From NCBI GenBank assembly GCA_016718825.1, contig JADKCL010000005.1, positions 62,001 to 126,000 of the forward strand: a stretch of 64,000 nucleotides of DNA, in the 5' to 3' direction. Below are positions 1-7,653 of this stretch, one piece after another. Within the stretch, counting starts at the first letter, position 1; the number at the start of each line of letters is the position of its first letter. The stretch is from Bacteroidota bacterium. Lineage in GTDB: Bacteria > Bacteroidota > Bacteroidia > J057 > JADKCL01. The notes under the pieces are model-generated. The model was not told the origin of the DNA, made no database searches, and was given only the letters and a program-made list of their open reading frames with translations. The position numbers and the translations under genes are program-made.

Positions 1-2
1 CC

Positions 3-995
3 TTTGACTTCGGCAATACCCATGACGGCTTATGGCCGATCCGGGCGAGCAATGGCGGTGCCGGAACCGCGTTGGACACGATGCTCTTTGGCAACTACCT
101 GTTGCGTCAAGGCAAGCCACGCTCCGTGGACCTCCTGCCGATCTTCTACACAGGTGTCCCCAACCTTGCCCCCTATCAGTTGTGGACCGGCAAGGCGGGT
201 GGCAATCCGTTGGCGGTGGGGAAACCCTTCATCAACAACTTCCTGCCGACTTTTGGTGACATGTTGCGCCTGAACATGGCAGTGCCTGTGACCCAGCGCA
301 ACGACCCCAACTTCAGCGCGCTTGGCCTTGTGCAGGCAGCTGTCTTGGGTCTCACGACTGCACCCTACAACGCCAATGCCAATCTCGTCTTCATCCCCAA
401 CATGGATGGCTTCCCCAACGGCCGCCGTTTGGAAGATGATGTGACCCGCATTGAATTGCAGGCAGTGTCTGGCGTGGCCTTGGCTGCGATCGGCCTCTGG
501 TATGACGACTACACCGCTGGCGGACCGAATCCCGTGACGGCTGCCTTGGGCGGCGTGCTCGGCTACACTACTGGCGTCGAAAACAATGACACGACTTTCC
601 GCAGCAGCTTCCCCTACGTGCAACAACCTTGGAGTGGTACGGGCAAATGCAGTGGCAAAGCGATCAGCTACACACAGCCAGCCGTGTTGGGTCCATCCGT
701 GGGTCTGGGATTGGCAGCACCTGAAGTATTTGCGGCGGCAGGTCCCAATCCGTTTGCTGAATCCACAACCATCCGTTACCGCATGAACGGTGACGCCGAG
801 GTGAGCATCGAGGTCTATGCCCTCAATGGCCAACTCGTGCACAAAATGGCTCCAAAGGCCCAAGGCGCAGGTGAATACCGCCACACTTGGAACGCAGGAG
901 ATGCCCCCGCAGGTGTCTATCTCGCCAAAGTGATCGTCGGCAAAGGCACCGAAGCCCAGGTCATGCAAAGCTTCAAATTGGTGAAAACCAAATAA
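3..995 (+). CDS. DUF4331 domain protein with T9SS sorting domain, 5' truncated by window edge
   Basis: The frame is open from base 3, so the gene begins before the window; the TTG at 72 is internal. The visible part matches the end of the DUF4331 family: a DGFPNGRRLEDDV segment near residue 135 is characteristic, followed by TxGVxxND-type residues. The last ~85 residues form a T9SS type A sorting domain (GPNPF start, VYALNGQ, AGVYLAKV, ending SFKLVKTK). The protein should therefore be exported across the outer membrane by type IX secretion and attached or released at the surface. The molecular role of DUF4331 is unknown. A TPR lipoprotein follows 135 bases downstream on the same strand and may be functionally linked. 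Confidence 0.85.
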   Translation, partial: FDFGNTHDGLWPIRASNGGAGTALDTMLFGNYLLRQGKPRSVDLLPIFYTGVPNLAPYQLWTGKAGGNPLAVGKPFINNFLPTFGDMLRLNMAVPVTQRNDPNFSALGLVQAAVLGLTTAPYNANANLVFIPNMDGFPNGRRLEDDVTRIELQAVSGVALAAIGLWYDDYTAGGPNPVTAALGGVLGYTTGVENNDTTFRSSFPYVQQPWSGTGKCSGKAISYTQPAVLGPSVGLGLAAPEVFAAAGPNPFAESTTIRYRMNGDAEVSIEVYALNGQLVHKMAPKAQGAGEYRHTWNAGDAPAGVYLAKVIVGKGTEAQVMQSFKLVKTK

Positions 996-1130
996 TGCTG
1001 AATGGATTGTATTCCCATCTCCCCAAGGCCGATGGCTGCAAGGAGATGGGAGCACATCCTGAAACAAACCATTCGACTGCTTTAATAGATCAGCCCCACG
1101 ATTCATCCACACGATACAAGAAGAAGAAAA

Positions 1131-2480
1131 ATGAAAAAGTTCACTCCCCTCGTAGCATTGATTTTGATGGTATGCACCGCCTCGTTTGTACTCACAGGCT
1201 GCGGCGATACACGTGCAGGTGGCATGGAACTGCCGCAAGGAACTGCATCGGCAATCCCTTTCCTCAAAGGCCGCAAGGCAGGTCTTGGTAGCCCCGACGA
1301 AGTAACGAATGTCGCGACGATCTACGACAAGCAGAAGGCCGCCATTCAAAAGGATGCCAACAATGCCGAGGCTTACCTGGCACTCGCGGAGCTGTTCATG
1401 AACGAAGCTCGCATTACGGGGGAACACCCTTATTATTATCCGGCAGCGCTGAAAATGATCGACCTCATCCCGAATCTTGCTGGATGCAGCGAGGAGATCC
1501 GTTTCCAGGCAGCCTACTACAAAGCAACCGTACAGTTGTCCCAACACGAATTCCAGAAGGCACTCGCCACAGGCGAGGAAGGCCGGAAGATTTTCCCGCA
1601 GAATGCAGGCATCCATGGTGTCCTGATCGACGCAAATGTGGAATTGGGAAATTATGACGAAGCCGTGCGCCTCTCCGACATCATGGTGGGCATCCGTCCC
1701 GATTTGCGCTCCTATTCCAGGATCAGCTACCTCCGTGAGATTCACGGCGATCCCGAAGGTGCGATCGAAGCCATGAAAATGGCGGTCGATGCCGCTATGC
1801 CGGGCTATGAGCAGTCTGCTTGGTGCCGACTGACCCTCGCGAAACTTTATGAAAATTACGGCAAGCTCGACGATGCCAAGATGCACTACACGATCATCCT
1901 GGAAGAGCGCCCCGAATATCCATTTGCCTACAGCGGACTGGCTTCCATTGCCATGAAGCAAGGCAATACCGCCGAGGCGGGAAAACTGCTCGACAAGGCG
2001 ATTGCATTGATTCCCGAGGTGGGATTCTATGAGCAAAAAGCCGATCTGATGCTGCAACTGGGCAATGAGGCCGAAGCCAAGGCCATCGGCGAAGAAGTGA
2101 TGGTGATGATGGCCGAGGACGAGGAAAGCGGCCACTTGGTCGATTTGGAATTGGCCATGGCCAAGTTGCATTTGCAAAATGATGCGCAGGCGGCACAGGT
2201 TTATGCAGAAAAGGCCTTCGCTGTACGCCCCGAAAACATTGACGTGAATGCAGCCCTTGCAGAGATCCACTATGCCTTGGGAGATTTTGCCAAGGCACAG
2301 GGATACATGAAAGTCGCCCTGCGCACGGGGTCCAAGGATCCTGCAAAAAATTGTGTCGCGGGTCTGATCGAGGTTGCCGCCGGCAACAAAGCCGCCGGTT
2401 TGGCGCAAATCAAGCAGGCGCTCTCGACTGACCCCTATTTGGATCATCCGTTGGCAGAAAAGGCCAAATCGATGCTATAA
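1131..2480 (+). CDS. TPR-repeat lipoprotein
   Basis: The 449-residue product starts MKKFTPLVALIL and has a lipobox LTGC with Cys at residue 24, so it is a lipoprotein exported by Sec and lipidated. After an N-terminal linker the rest is helical with repeated A-x-x-x-G/A-x-A and YxxLA patterns typical of tetratricopeptide repeats (for example the AYLALAELFMNEA and AFAYSGLASIAMKQGN-like units). TPR arrays mediate protein-protein contacts; no catalytic domain is visible. It follows a DUF4331 protein in the same direction and is closed by a hairpin terminator 25 bases after the stop. The start is fixed by the signal peptide and an AAGAAGAAAA purine stretch just upstream. Confidence 0.85.
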   Translation: MKKFTPLVALILMVCTASFVLTGCGDTRAGGMELPQGTASAIPFLKGRKAGLGSPDEVTNVATIYDKQKAAIQKDANNAEAYLALAELFMNEARITGEHPYYYPAALKMIDLIPNLAGCSEEIRFQAAYYKATVQLSQHEFQKALATGEEGRKIFPQNAGIHGVLIDANVELGNYDEAVRLSDIMVGIRPDLRSYSRISYLREIHGDPEGAIEAMKMAVDAAMPGYEQSAWCRLTLAKLYENYGKLDDAKMHYTIILEERPEYPFAYSGLASIAMKQGNTAEAGKLLDKAIALIPEVGFYEQKADLMLQLGNEAEAKAIGEEVMVMMAEDEESGHLVDLELAMAKLHLQNDAQAAQVYAEKAFAVRPENIDVNAALAEIHYALGDFAKAQGYMKVALRTGSKDPAKNCVAGLIEVAAGNKAAGLAQIKQALSTDPYLDHPLAEKAKSML

Positions 2481-2504
2481 AAGTGTTCTTCATTGTATTG
2501 TGGT

Positions 2505-2532
2505 AGGCTGCTCCATTTGGGGCAGCCTTTTT
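2505..2532 (+). terminator. Rho-independent terminator after TPR lipoprotein gene
   Basis: AGGCTGCTCC pairs with GGGGCAGCCT around an ATTT loop (one T-G wobble), followed by TTTTT. It lies 25 bases after the stop of the TPR lipoprotein gene. Confidence 0.8.
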
Positions 2533-2798
2533 GTAATAGGCACATTCGATGCTTCGAGAGCTGTTTTTGCGTTTCGAAAAGGGGTAAAATTTTTTTCGAT
2601 CCGGATTGATCCAAGGAAACTTTTGCTGCGTAGGTATGTCGTCAAGAAGGATTAGGGCAAGCGTCGCGGTAAATTCAGCAGTCCCAATTTCTATCTTCCA
2701 AATACCGTGCGCTTGCAAAGACAGTTGTTCTTTTTTAGTCTTTTAATTCCAACATGCGGATCCAACCCCTTTGTCCAACCAAGGGGCCGCAAAATTCC

Positions 2799-2830
2799 AA
2801 AAAAGGTCATCCGCTCGGATGGCCTTTTTT
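2799..2830. terminator. Bidirectional-looking terminator hairpin (A6-stem-T6)
   Basis: AAAAAA, then GGTCATCCG and CGGATGGCC separated by only CT, then TTTTTT: a symmetric intrinsic terminator. No gene ends immediately upstream of it on the plus strand (the TPR gene has its own terminator), so it may belong to sequence lost or scrambled in the adjacent low-complexity tract. Bases 2481-3190 otherwise hold no supported gene. Confidence 0.6.
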
Positions 2831-2855
2831 CGTATCAACTTGGCTGAAACACGAG

Positions 2856-3120
2856 CGGGGGGAAAAAACCCCCGCCCGGGGGAGGCCCGCCCCAGAAACC
2901 CCCACCCGGCGCCCCAAACCCCCCCCCCCGCCCCCCCCCCCCCCACCGGCCCCCCCCCCGCAGCGGGGGGGGAGGGGGGGGAACCGGCCCCCCATTTCCC
3001 CAACCCCCCCCGCCCCCGGGACCCCCGCCGGGGACGGGGACGGGGCAAAAACGAGGGAAGCCCCCCCAAAAAGGGCCGGACCCCCCCCCAAAAAAGAAGG
3101 GAAAGAAAAAAAAAAAAAAC
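2856..3120. other. Low-complexity poly-C tract, probable assembly artefact
   Basis: About 265 bases consist almost wholly of C runs (several longer than 10) broken by short A and G runs, unlike any other sequence in the window except the G-rich tract at 4495-4642. Open frames run through it in several phases only because it lacks T. Nothing here can be supported as coding. See the matching tract on the other side of the metallophosphoesterase gene. Confidence 0.75.
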
Positions 3121-3190
3121 CGCAAAACAATCCTTCCGGCTTGTTCGTCATACTTCGGTCACGCTCAAATTTAACTCATGGCATTCCAGG

Positions 3191-4432
3191 ATGATATTCT
3201 TGGGGGGTTTCCTCGCAATCCTCATCGGCATCGAGTTTTATGTCTATTTCGCGCTGAAAGCCACATTTCGCACGGGTTGGGCCATGAAAGCTGCGCGAAT
3301 CGGCTATTTCGTTTCGCTCGGAATAGAAATCGCAGCCATCGTCACCATTTTTACGATTTTTTCCGGCGGTTACAGCCGCGCCAATTTTTGGGTGAATCTC
3401 TTGATGGGACTTGGCTTTGTCTTCATCATCAGCAAGTTGATGTTGTCGGTGTTTTTTCTGATCGACGACATCGCACGGCTGTTTCAATGGCTTTTTAAAA
3501 AGGGTGCGGCAGCAGTTGCCACCGAACCTGATCCGGTCGTGATGCCAAGCCGTCGCAAATTCATGGGCCAATTGGGCTTGGTGATTGTCGGAATTCCATT
3601 CGCGGGAGCCCTTTACGGCATGCTGAAAGGGAAATATGATTTCACCTTACACAAGGAGACTTTACGTTTTGCGGACTTGCCCGAAGCATTTGACGGCATG
3701 AGGATTGTGCAGATCTCCGACATCCACGCCGGAACCTTTGACAGCATCGCGGGCGTGCAAGAAGGATTGGATCTCATCATGGCACAAAAACCTGATTTGA
3801 TCCTGTTTACAGGGGATTTGGTCAATAATTTGGCGACCGAGGCAGAAGATTACATTGAAATGTTTGCCCGACTGTCAGCGCCAATGGGCAAGTTTTCAGT
3901 CTTGGGCAACCACGACTACGGACATTATTATCAGTTTGAATCGCAGGAAGCCAAAGTTGCCAACCACCTTGCCATCCGCAAACAAAATGAGCGAATGGGC
4001 TTCCAATTGCTCAACAACGCCCATATCCGACTGGAAAAGGATGGCCAAAACATCGTTTTGGCTGGCGTGGAGAATTGGGGCAGTCCACCATTTCCGCAGT
4101 ATGGCGATTTGGACATTGCCTTCGAAGGGGTTGAAGACTCCGAATTTGCAGTCCTCATGTCGCATGATCCCTCGCATTGGGATGCGCAGGTGCGCGACCA
4201 CCGCAAGCATGTGCACCTGCAATTGAGCGGGCACACGCACGGCGCGCAGTTTGGTGTCGAGATTCCCGGCGTGAAATGGAGTCCCGCACAGTGGAGGTAC
4301 AAACAATGGGCGGGACTCTACTCCGACAACCAACAGCATCTTTATGTCAACCGCGGATTTGGCCACATTGGCTTCCCGGGGCGTGTTGGTATTTGGCCGG
4401 AGGTGAGCCTTATCGAGTTGAGAAAAGCCTGA
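3191..4432 (+). CDS. membrane-anchored metallophosphoesterase
   Basis: The calcineurin-like phosphoesterase motifs appear in order: SDIHAG (D177, H179), TGDLV (D209), GNHD (N240, H241), MSHDP (H325) and GHTHG (H348, H350). These bind two metal ions and hydrolyse phosphoesters. Three or four hydrophobic helices fill residues 1-95. An SRRKF sequence at 120-124, resembling a twin-arginine motif, precedes another hydrophobic stretch (128-143), so the catalytic domain is probably outside the cytoplasmic membrane. It resembles the YkuE/YaeI group of the family; the substrate is unknown. I chose ATG 3191 because everything upstream in this frame is the poly-C tract. The open frame continues to 2771, so the true start is uncertain. 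Confidence 0.85.
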   Translation: MIFLGGFLAILIGIEFYVYFALKATFRTGWAMKAARIGYFVSLGIEIAAIVTIFTIFSGGYSRANFWVNLLMGLGFVFIISKLMLSVFFLIDDIARLFQWLFKKGAAAVATEPDPVVMPSRRKFMGQLGLVIVGIPFAGALYGMLKGKYDFTLHKETLRFADLPEAFDGMRIVQISDIHAGTFDSIAGVQEGLDLIMAQKPDLILFTGDLVNNLATEAEDYIEMFARLSAPMGKFSVLGNHDYGHYYQFESQEAKVANHLAIRKQNERMGFQLLNNAHIRLEKDGQNIVLAGVENWGSPPFPQYGDLDIAFEGVEDSEFAVLMSHDPSHWDAQVRDHRKHVHLQLSGHTHGAQFGVEIPGVKWSPAQWRYKQWAGLYSDNQQHLYVNRGFGHIGFPGRVGIWPEVSLIELRKA

Positions 4433-4494
4433 AATTCAAATGTGGGGGGGCAGGGCAGGCACGGAAAGCGGGCTCAGCCACTCCAAGAGATACA

Positions 4495-4642
4495 GGGGGG
4501 GGGGCCTCGGACGATCCCCCGGGGGGGGGGGGGGGGGGGGGGGGGAAAACCCCCCCCGGGGGGGGCGGGGACTTCGTGTCGGGACCCCGGCCGGGGGGGG
4601 CCCCCCGGGGGGGGGCTTATTTCAGGCTGAAAACACCCCCCC
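4495..4642. other. Low-complexity poly-G tract, probable assembly artefact
   Basis: About 150 bases dominated by G runs, including 25 consecutive Gs near 4521-4545. It begins about 60 bases after the metallophosphoesterase stop. Together with the C-rich tract at 2856-3120 it brackets that gene, each tract being G-rich when read outward. The remaining bases to 4944 show no supported gene. Confidence 0.75.
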
Positions 4643-4916
4643 ACCAGATACTTCCGGTTGTGACAATATGCATCTTGCCTGCAAAGCATAGCTGCCATTT
4701 CAGAGAATTTTGTGCTGATCGCAAGGAAACAAACCATAAATCTTACAGGGAGATTTTTATGACAAGGTGGGTCATTTTGCTCAGAAGGCTTATTTCCGCT
4801 TCGAATATCACCGAAATGGGGAGTATATATAACACGTATTGAATGTATTTTGTAAAATCGATTTACAAACGCGCAGCTGGTTGAGCAACCATCGGTAAGT
4901 TGTATTGTCATTGCTC

Positions 4917-4924
4917 TATATTTT
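4917..4924 (+). promoter_or_regulatory. Possible -7 promoter box (TATATTTT)
   Basis: TATATTTT matches the Bacteroidota -7 consensus TAnnTTTG except for the last base and lies 20 bases before ATG 4945. A TTG about 17 bases upstream could serve as the -33 element. Weak evidence. Confidence 0.3.
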
Positions 4925-4944
4925 ACCCACATTACCCGTTATCT

Positions 4945-6378
4945 ATGAAAAAGATCAAAAATTCTCTCGGAACACTCATGTTCTTTTCGGTCGTGCTGCT
5001 GATGGCCGTGCAGACCAAAGCTTGTGACCGCAGCGGCATTACATTGACCGCAATCACCCCGCAACCTGGTGGAAGGTATGCCCTCGACATACGTTTCTGT
5101 GCCGGGGCAGGCAACAACGGCAGTCAGTCAGGTGCGGATGACAACACCAGTACTTTCGCATTTTTTCTCTCTTCGAATGCCAATTTTGTTGGTCAGCCCT
5201 CCCATATTGTCAGTCCACAGACCGGCTATACCTATGAAGACACCCTCTTTGGTGGCGATTCCTTGTTGTATTTCAACCGCAACGAACTCAACGATGTTGC
5301 AAACGAACCTTGGGCCTGCATCTCCTCAACATGTGGACCTGTCCAAACGGTTTGCTACGACATCACTTTGATTACTGACGGATTGCCAGACTCTTTGTGG
5401 ATGCGCGGTTTGGAGGCAGCCGGCAATATCTTGGGAGGTTGCTTCGGTCCTGACATGGTGGTATATCCGGCGAATGGCGGGTGCAGTATCCCTTTGAATG
5501 AAATCGTGTCCCATCCCCTCTGTCAGGGATCGACCGGGAGCATTGCCCTGAGTCCTTCAGGTGGAACGGCTCCCTACACCTACCTGTGGAGCAATGGCGC
5601 CACGACTTCGAGCATTTCGGGTCTGTCGCCGGGCACCTATGGCATCACAGTGACGGACGCAACCGGCTTGTGCCACAAAAGCACTTCCATTGTCGTCAAT
5701 GCGCCAATTGCATTGGCTCTGAATTTGGGAGCCAACAGGACGGTTTACCGCGGCTATTCGCCACGGAGTTGCACCACATTGTCTGCAGTCCCGAGCAGTG
5801 GTGTTGGACCATTTACCTACCAATGGTCCAATGGCGCAACTTCTTCATCGGTAAATGTTTGCCCGACGGCGACCACCAATTATTTCGTCACTGTGACCGA
5901 TGCCTGTGCAGCCACCATCACCGATGATGTGACGGTCAATGTAGTGGATGTGCGTTGTGGAAATAATCTCAACAAAGTGCTGCTTTGCCACAACGGTTCC
6001 ACCTCGTGCGTGACGCAGTCACAAGTGGCGACCCACCTCAACCATGGTGACCTATTGGGCGGTTGCACAAACAAAGCCGGCCAACCAGAAGCAATTCTTT
6101 CACCAGAGGTGATGGAATTGAAGTTGACCGCATATCCAATCCCAGCGACCAATGCGCTCCATTTTCGAGTGAATTCGCCAGAATCTGGAACGATGACCTT
6201 GGAGGTCTTTGACTTGAAAGGTAAACGGATCGCAATCCAAACCGGGATCACGGCGGAAGTTGGTGGCGTTCACGAACTCAACTTGGATGTCTCGCAATGG
6301 ACGGCAGGATTGTACTTTGCCCGCCTATGCCACTCGGCAAGCGGCTCCCAGAGCCTGAAGTTCACCGTCGTGGATTAA
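4945..6378 (+). CDS. SprB-repeat, T9SS-sorted surface protein
   Basis: The 477-residue protein starts MKKIKNSLGT with a signal peptide (cleavage probably near QTKA-CD). Residues ~190-255 match a SprB repeat (LSPSGGTAPYTYLWSNG then GTYGITVTD), and a second Ig/PKD-like unit follows with FTYQWSNG. A CHNGSTSC...HLNHGD...GGC segment follows; this Cys/His-rich motif recurs in Bacteroidota surface proteins. The C-terminus is a T9SS sorting domain (AYPIPATN, VFDLKGKR, AGLYFARL). SprB itself is a gliding adhesin, so a surface adhesive or matrix role is a reasonable inference. The ATG at 4945 was preferred over an upstream in-frame start because the signal peptide begins there. Confidence 0.85.
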   Translation: MKKIKNSLGTLMFFSVVLLMAVQTKACDRSGITLTAITPQPGGRYALDIRFCAGAGNNGSQSGADDNTSTFAFFLSSNANFVGQPSHIVSPQTGYTYEDTLFGGDSLLYFNRNELNDVANEPWACISSTCGPVQTVCYDITLITDGLPDSLWMRGLEAAGNILGGCFGPDMVVYPANGGCSIPLNEIVSHPLCQGSTGSIALSPSGGTAPYTYLWSNGATTSSISGLSPGTYGITVTDATGLCHKSTSIVVNAPIALALNLGANRTVYRGYSPRSCTTLSAVPSSGVGPFTYQWSNGATSSSVNVCPTATTNYFVTVTDACAATITDDVTVNVVDVRCGNNLNKVLLCHNGSTSCVTQSQVATHLNHGDLLGGCTNKAGQPEAILSPEVMELKLTAYPIPATNALHFRVNSPESGTMTLEVFDLKGKRIAIQTGITAEVGGVHELNLDVSQWTAGLYFARLCHSASGSQSLKFTVVD

Positions 6379-6400
6379 TCGAAATTTGTACTGGAAGCTG

Positions 6401-6447
6401 AATTCGAGCCATCGACGCTGCTACTTGCAGGGTGGATGGCTCGAATT
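6401..6447. terminator. Perfect 13-bp inverted repeat between convergent genes
   Basis: AATTCGAGCCATC (6401-6413) is exactly complementary to GATGGCTCGAATT (6435-6447), with a 21-base loop that itself contains CTGC/GCAG. It sits between two convergent genes (stops at 6378 and 6465). There is no long T tract, so it could act as a bidirectional terminator or mRNA 3'-end stabiliser. Confidence 0.5.
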
Positions 6448-6464
6448 GTCATTGATATGATCGC

Positions 6465-7574
6465 CTAAATATGGCCCGTAACCTCAAATTCAGCCAATCC
6501 GAGTTCCACCCCATTCACCAAAACGGCAACCGCATGCAGTCCGATGTGGTGCTTGCGCGTGGTGCGCTCCAAAAAGGAATGCCGTTTCGCCATGGCATAG
6601 GTTCCCGGCGCAAAGGTCGACTCGCGCATTTGGAAAATCTTGCGGTTAGCCTTCCCGTTGGCTTTCATATAGTCGATTCCGAATTCCAGCCGCAGGTGTT
6701 GAGATGCAGTTCCGCCGACCACCAATTCGAAGGAAAATTCCCAATCCCCGCCGATGGCGACGCTAGGTTGGCAACGCAAGCCTTGAATTGCCACATTTTT
6801 CAACGTGACGAATCCAAAAAGCCCCAAGGCAGTCTCATTTCCCGCTTTGAGCAATCCTCGGAGGGCATGTTTGATCAAGCGGTCGGTTTCCTTGGATTGA
6901 CCGATCCAGGCCTTGGCCAAGTTGATCGCGACATCCGGATGGTCCTTGGAGATGTCATTGAGGTGGTTGGCTACAGAGCGGCGCACGTATTCCTCGGGAT
7001 CGGACTTGAGTTTTTCCAGAATCGGAATGCTGGGTGCCGGATCTTTTTTAAGGAATTGCAGGGCCATACCCCAGGGCAGCCGCGGACGGGAACCCTCCGA
7101 CGCAAGCCGCCGGATGTGTACATTGGGGTTTTCTGCCCACGTGAGCATCGCGGCCAGCATCTCCTTGGGATAACGAATGATAAACGGCCGAACCGCAAAT
7201 TCGCAGGACATCACTTGGGTGATCACAGGAAATGCGTCGATGGAGGCTTCAAGGTGATCCAGACCAAATTCTTCGATGAAATCCGCCAAGAAAAGGAAGG
7301 CAAATCCATGACCGGTCCTTGGGTGGTCGAGCCGGTGTTGCGCCAATTGCACAAGTTTTGCGACTGCTGCGGGATAGGCCTCGGGCAAGAAAGGCCGTAG
7401 GCAAACCGCCACGCGGCGGATGCGTTGCTTCAGTTCGAGGCGCTCCCAATCTGCATTGCAGACGGTTTTTTGAAAGGCGCTGCCATCAAATCCCGGCAGG
7501 ATCAGTTGCAGGTTCTTTCCCAATTCGTCCCAAAAGGACTGTACAAAAAAGCGTTCCTTGAGCGTATCAGCCAT
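6465..7574 (-). CDS. DNA alkylation repair protein (AlkC-like HEAT-repeat)
   Basis: The 369-residue protein matches AlkC/AlkD-type HEAT-repeat DNA glycosylase relatives. It has the conserved block RRLASEGSRPRLPWG near residue 155, then helical repeats PEEYVRRSVANHLNDISK and ETDRLIKHALRGLLKAGN. The final ~115 residues form a beta-rich C-terminal domain seen in some members. The family removes alkylated bases (3-methyladenine type lesions) in the cytoplasm. The gene is monocistronic between the nuoM terminator and a convergent T9SS gene. ATG at 7574 begins MADTLKERFF. Glycosylase activity of this particular subfamily is inferred, not shown. Confidence 0.8.
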   Translation of the reverse strand: MADTLKERFFVQSFWDELGKNLQLILPGFDGSAFQKTVCNADWERLELKQRIRRVAVCLRPFLPEAYPAAVAKLVQLAQHRLDHPRTGHGFAFLFLADFIEEFGLDHLEASIDAFPVITQVMSCEFAVRPFIIRYPKEMLAAMLTWAENPNVHIRRLASEGSRPRLPWGMALQFLKKDPAPSIPILEKLKSDPEEYVRRSVANHLNDISKDHPDVAINLAKAWIGQSKETDRLIKHALRGLLKAGNETALGLFGFVTLKNVAIQGLRCQPSVAIGGDWEFSFELVVGGTASQHLRLEFGIDYMKANGKANRKIFQMRESTFAPGTYAMAKRHSFLERTTRKHHIGLHAVAVLVNGVELGLAEFEVTGHI

Positions 7575-7597
7575 TGTGTTTCCAGTTTTCGGTTCAG

Positions 7598-7626
7598 CAA
7601 AAAACCCCAGCTTTTGACCGGGGTTT
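7598..7626 (-). terminator. Rho-independent terminator of nuoM
   Basis: Read on the minus strand, AAACCCC and GGGGTTT pair around an 11-base loop and run into TTTTTT. It lies just beyond the nuoM stop (7654). A second perfect hairpin (ACGCACATT/AATGTGCGT, 7645-7664) spans the nuoM stop codon itself. Confidence 0.75.
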
Positions 7627-7653
7627 GATGTATTTTATCGTTGCACGCACATT

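Noticed and set aside
30..2447. 805-codon open frame on the minus strand
   Set aside because: It lies antisense to the DUF4331 and TPR genes, which have clear families and signals; its protein is His/Gln/Arg-rich without domains, a shadow of GC-biased coding.
2743..3194. Several overlapping Pro/Gly/Arg-only frames in the poly-C tract
   Set aside because: They exist only because the tract lacks T; composition is pure low complexity.
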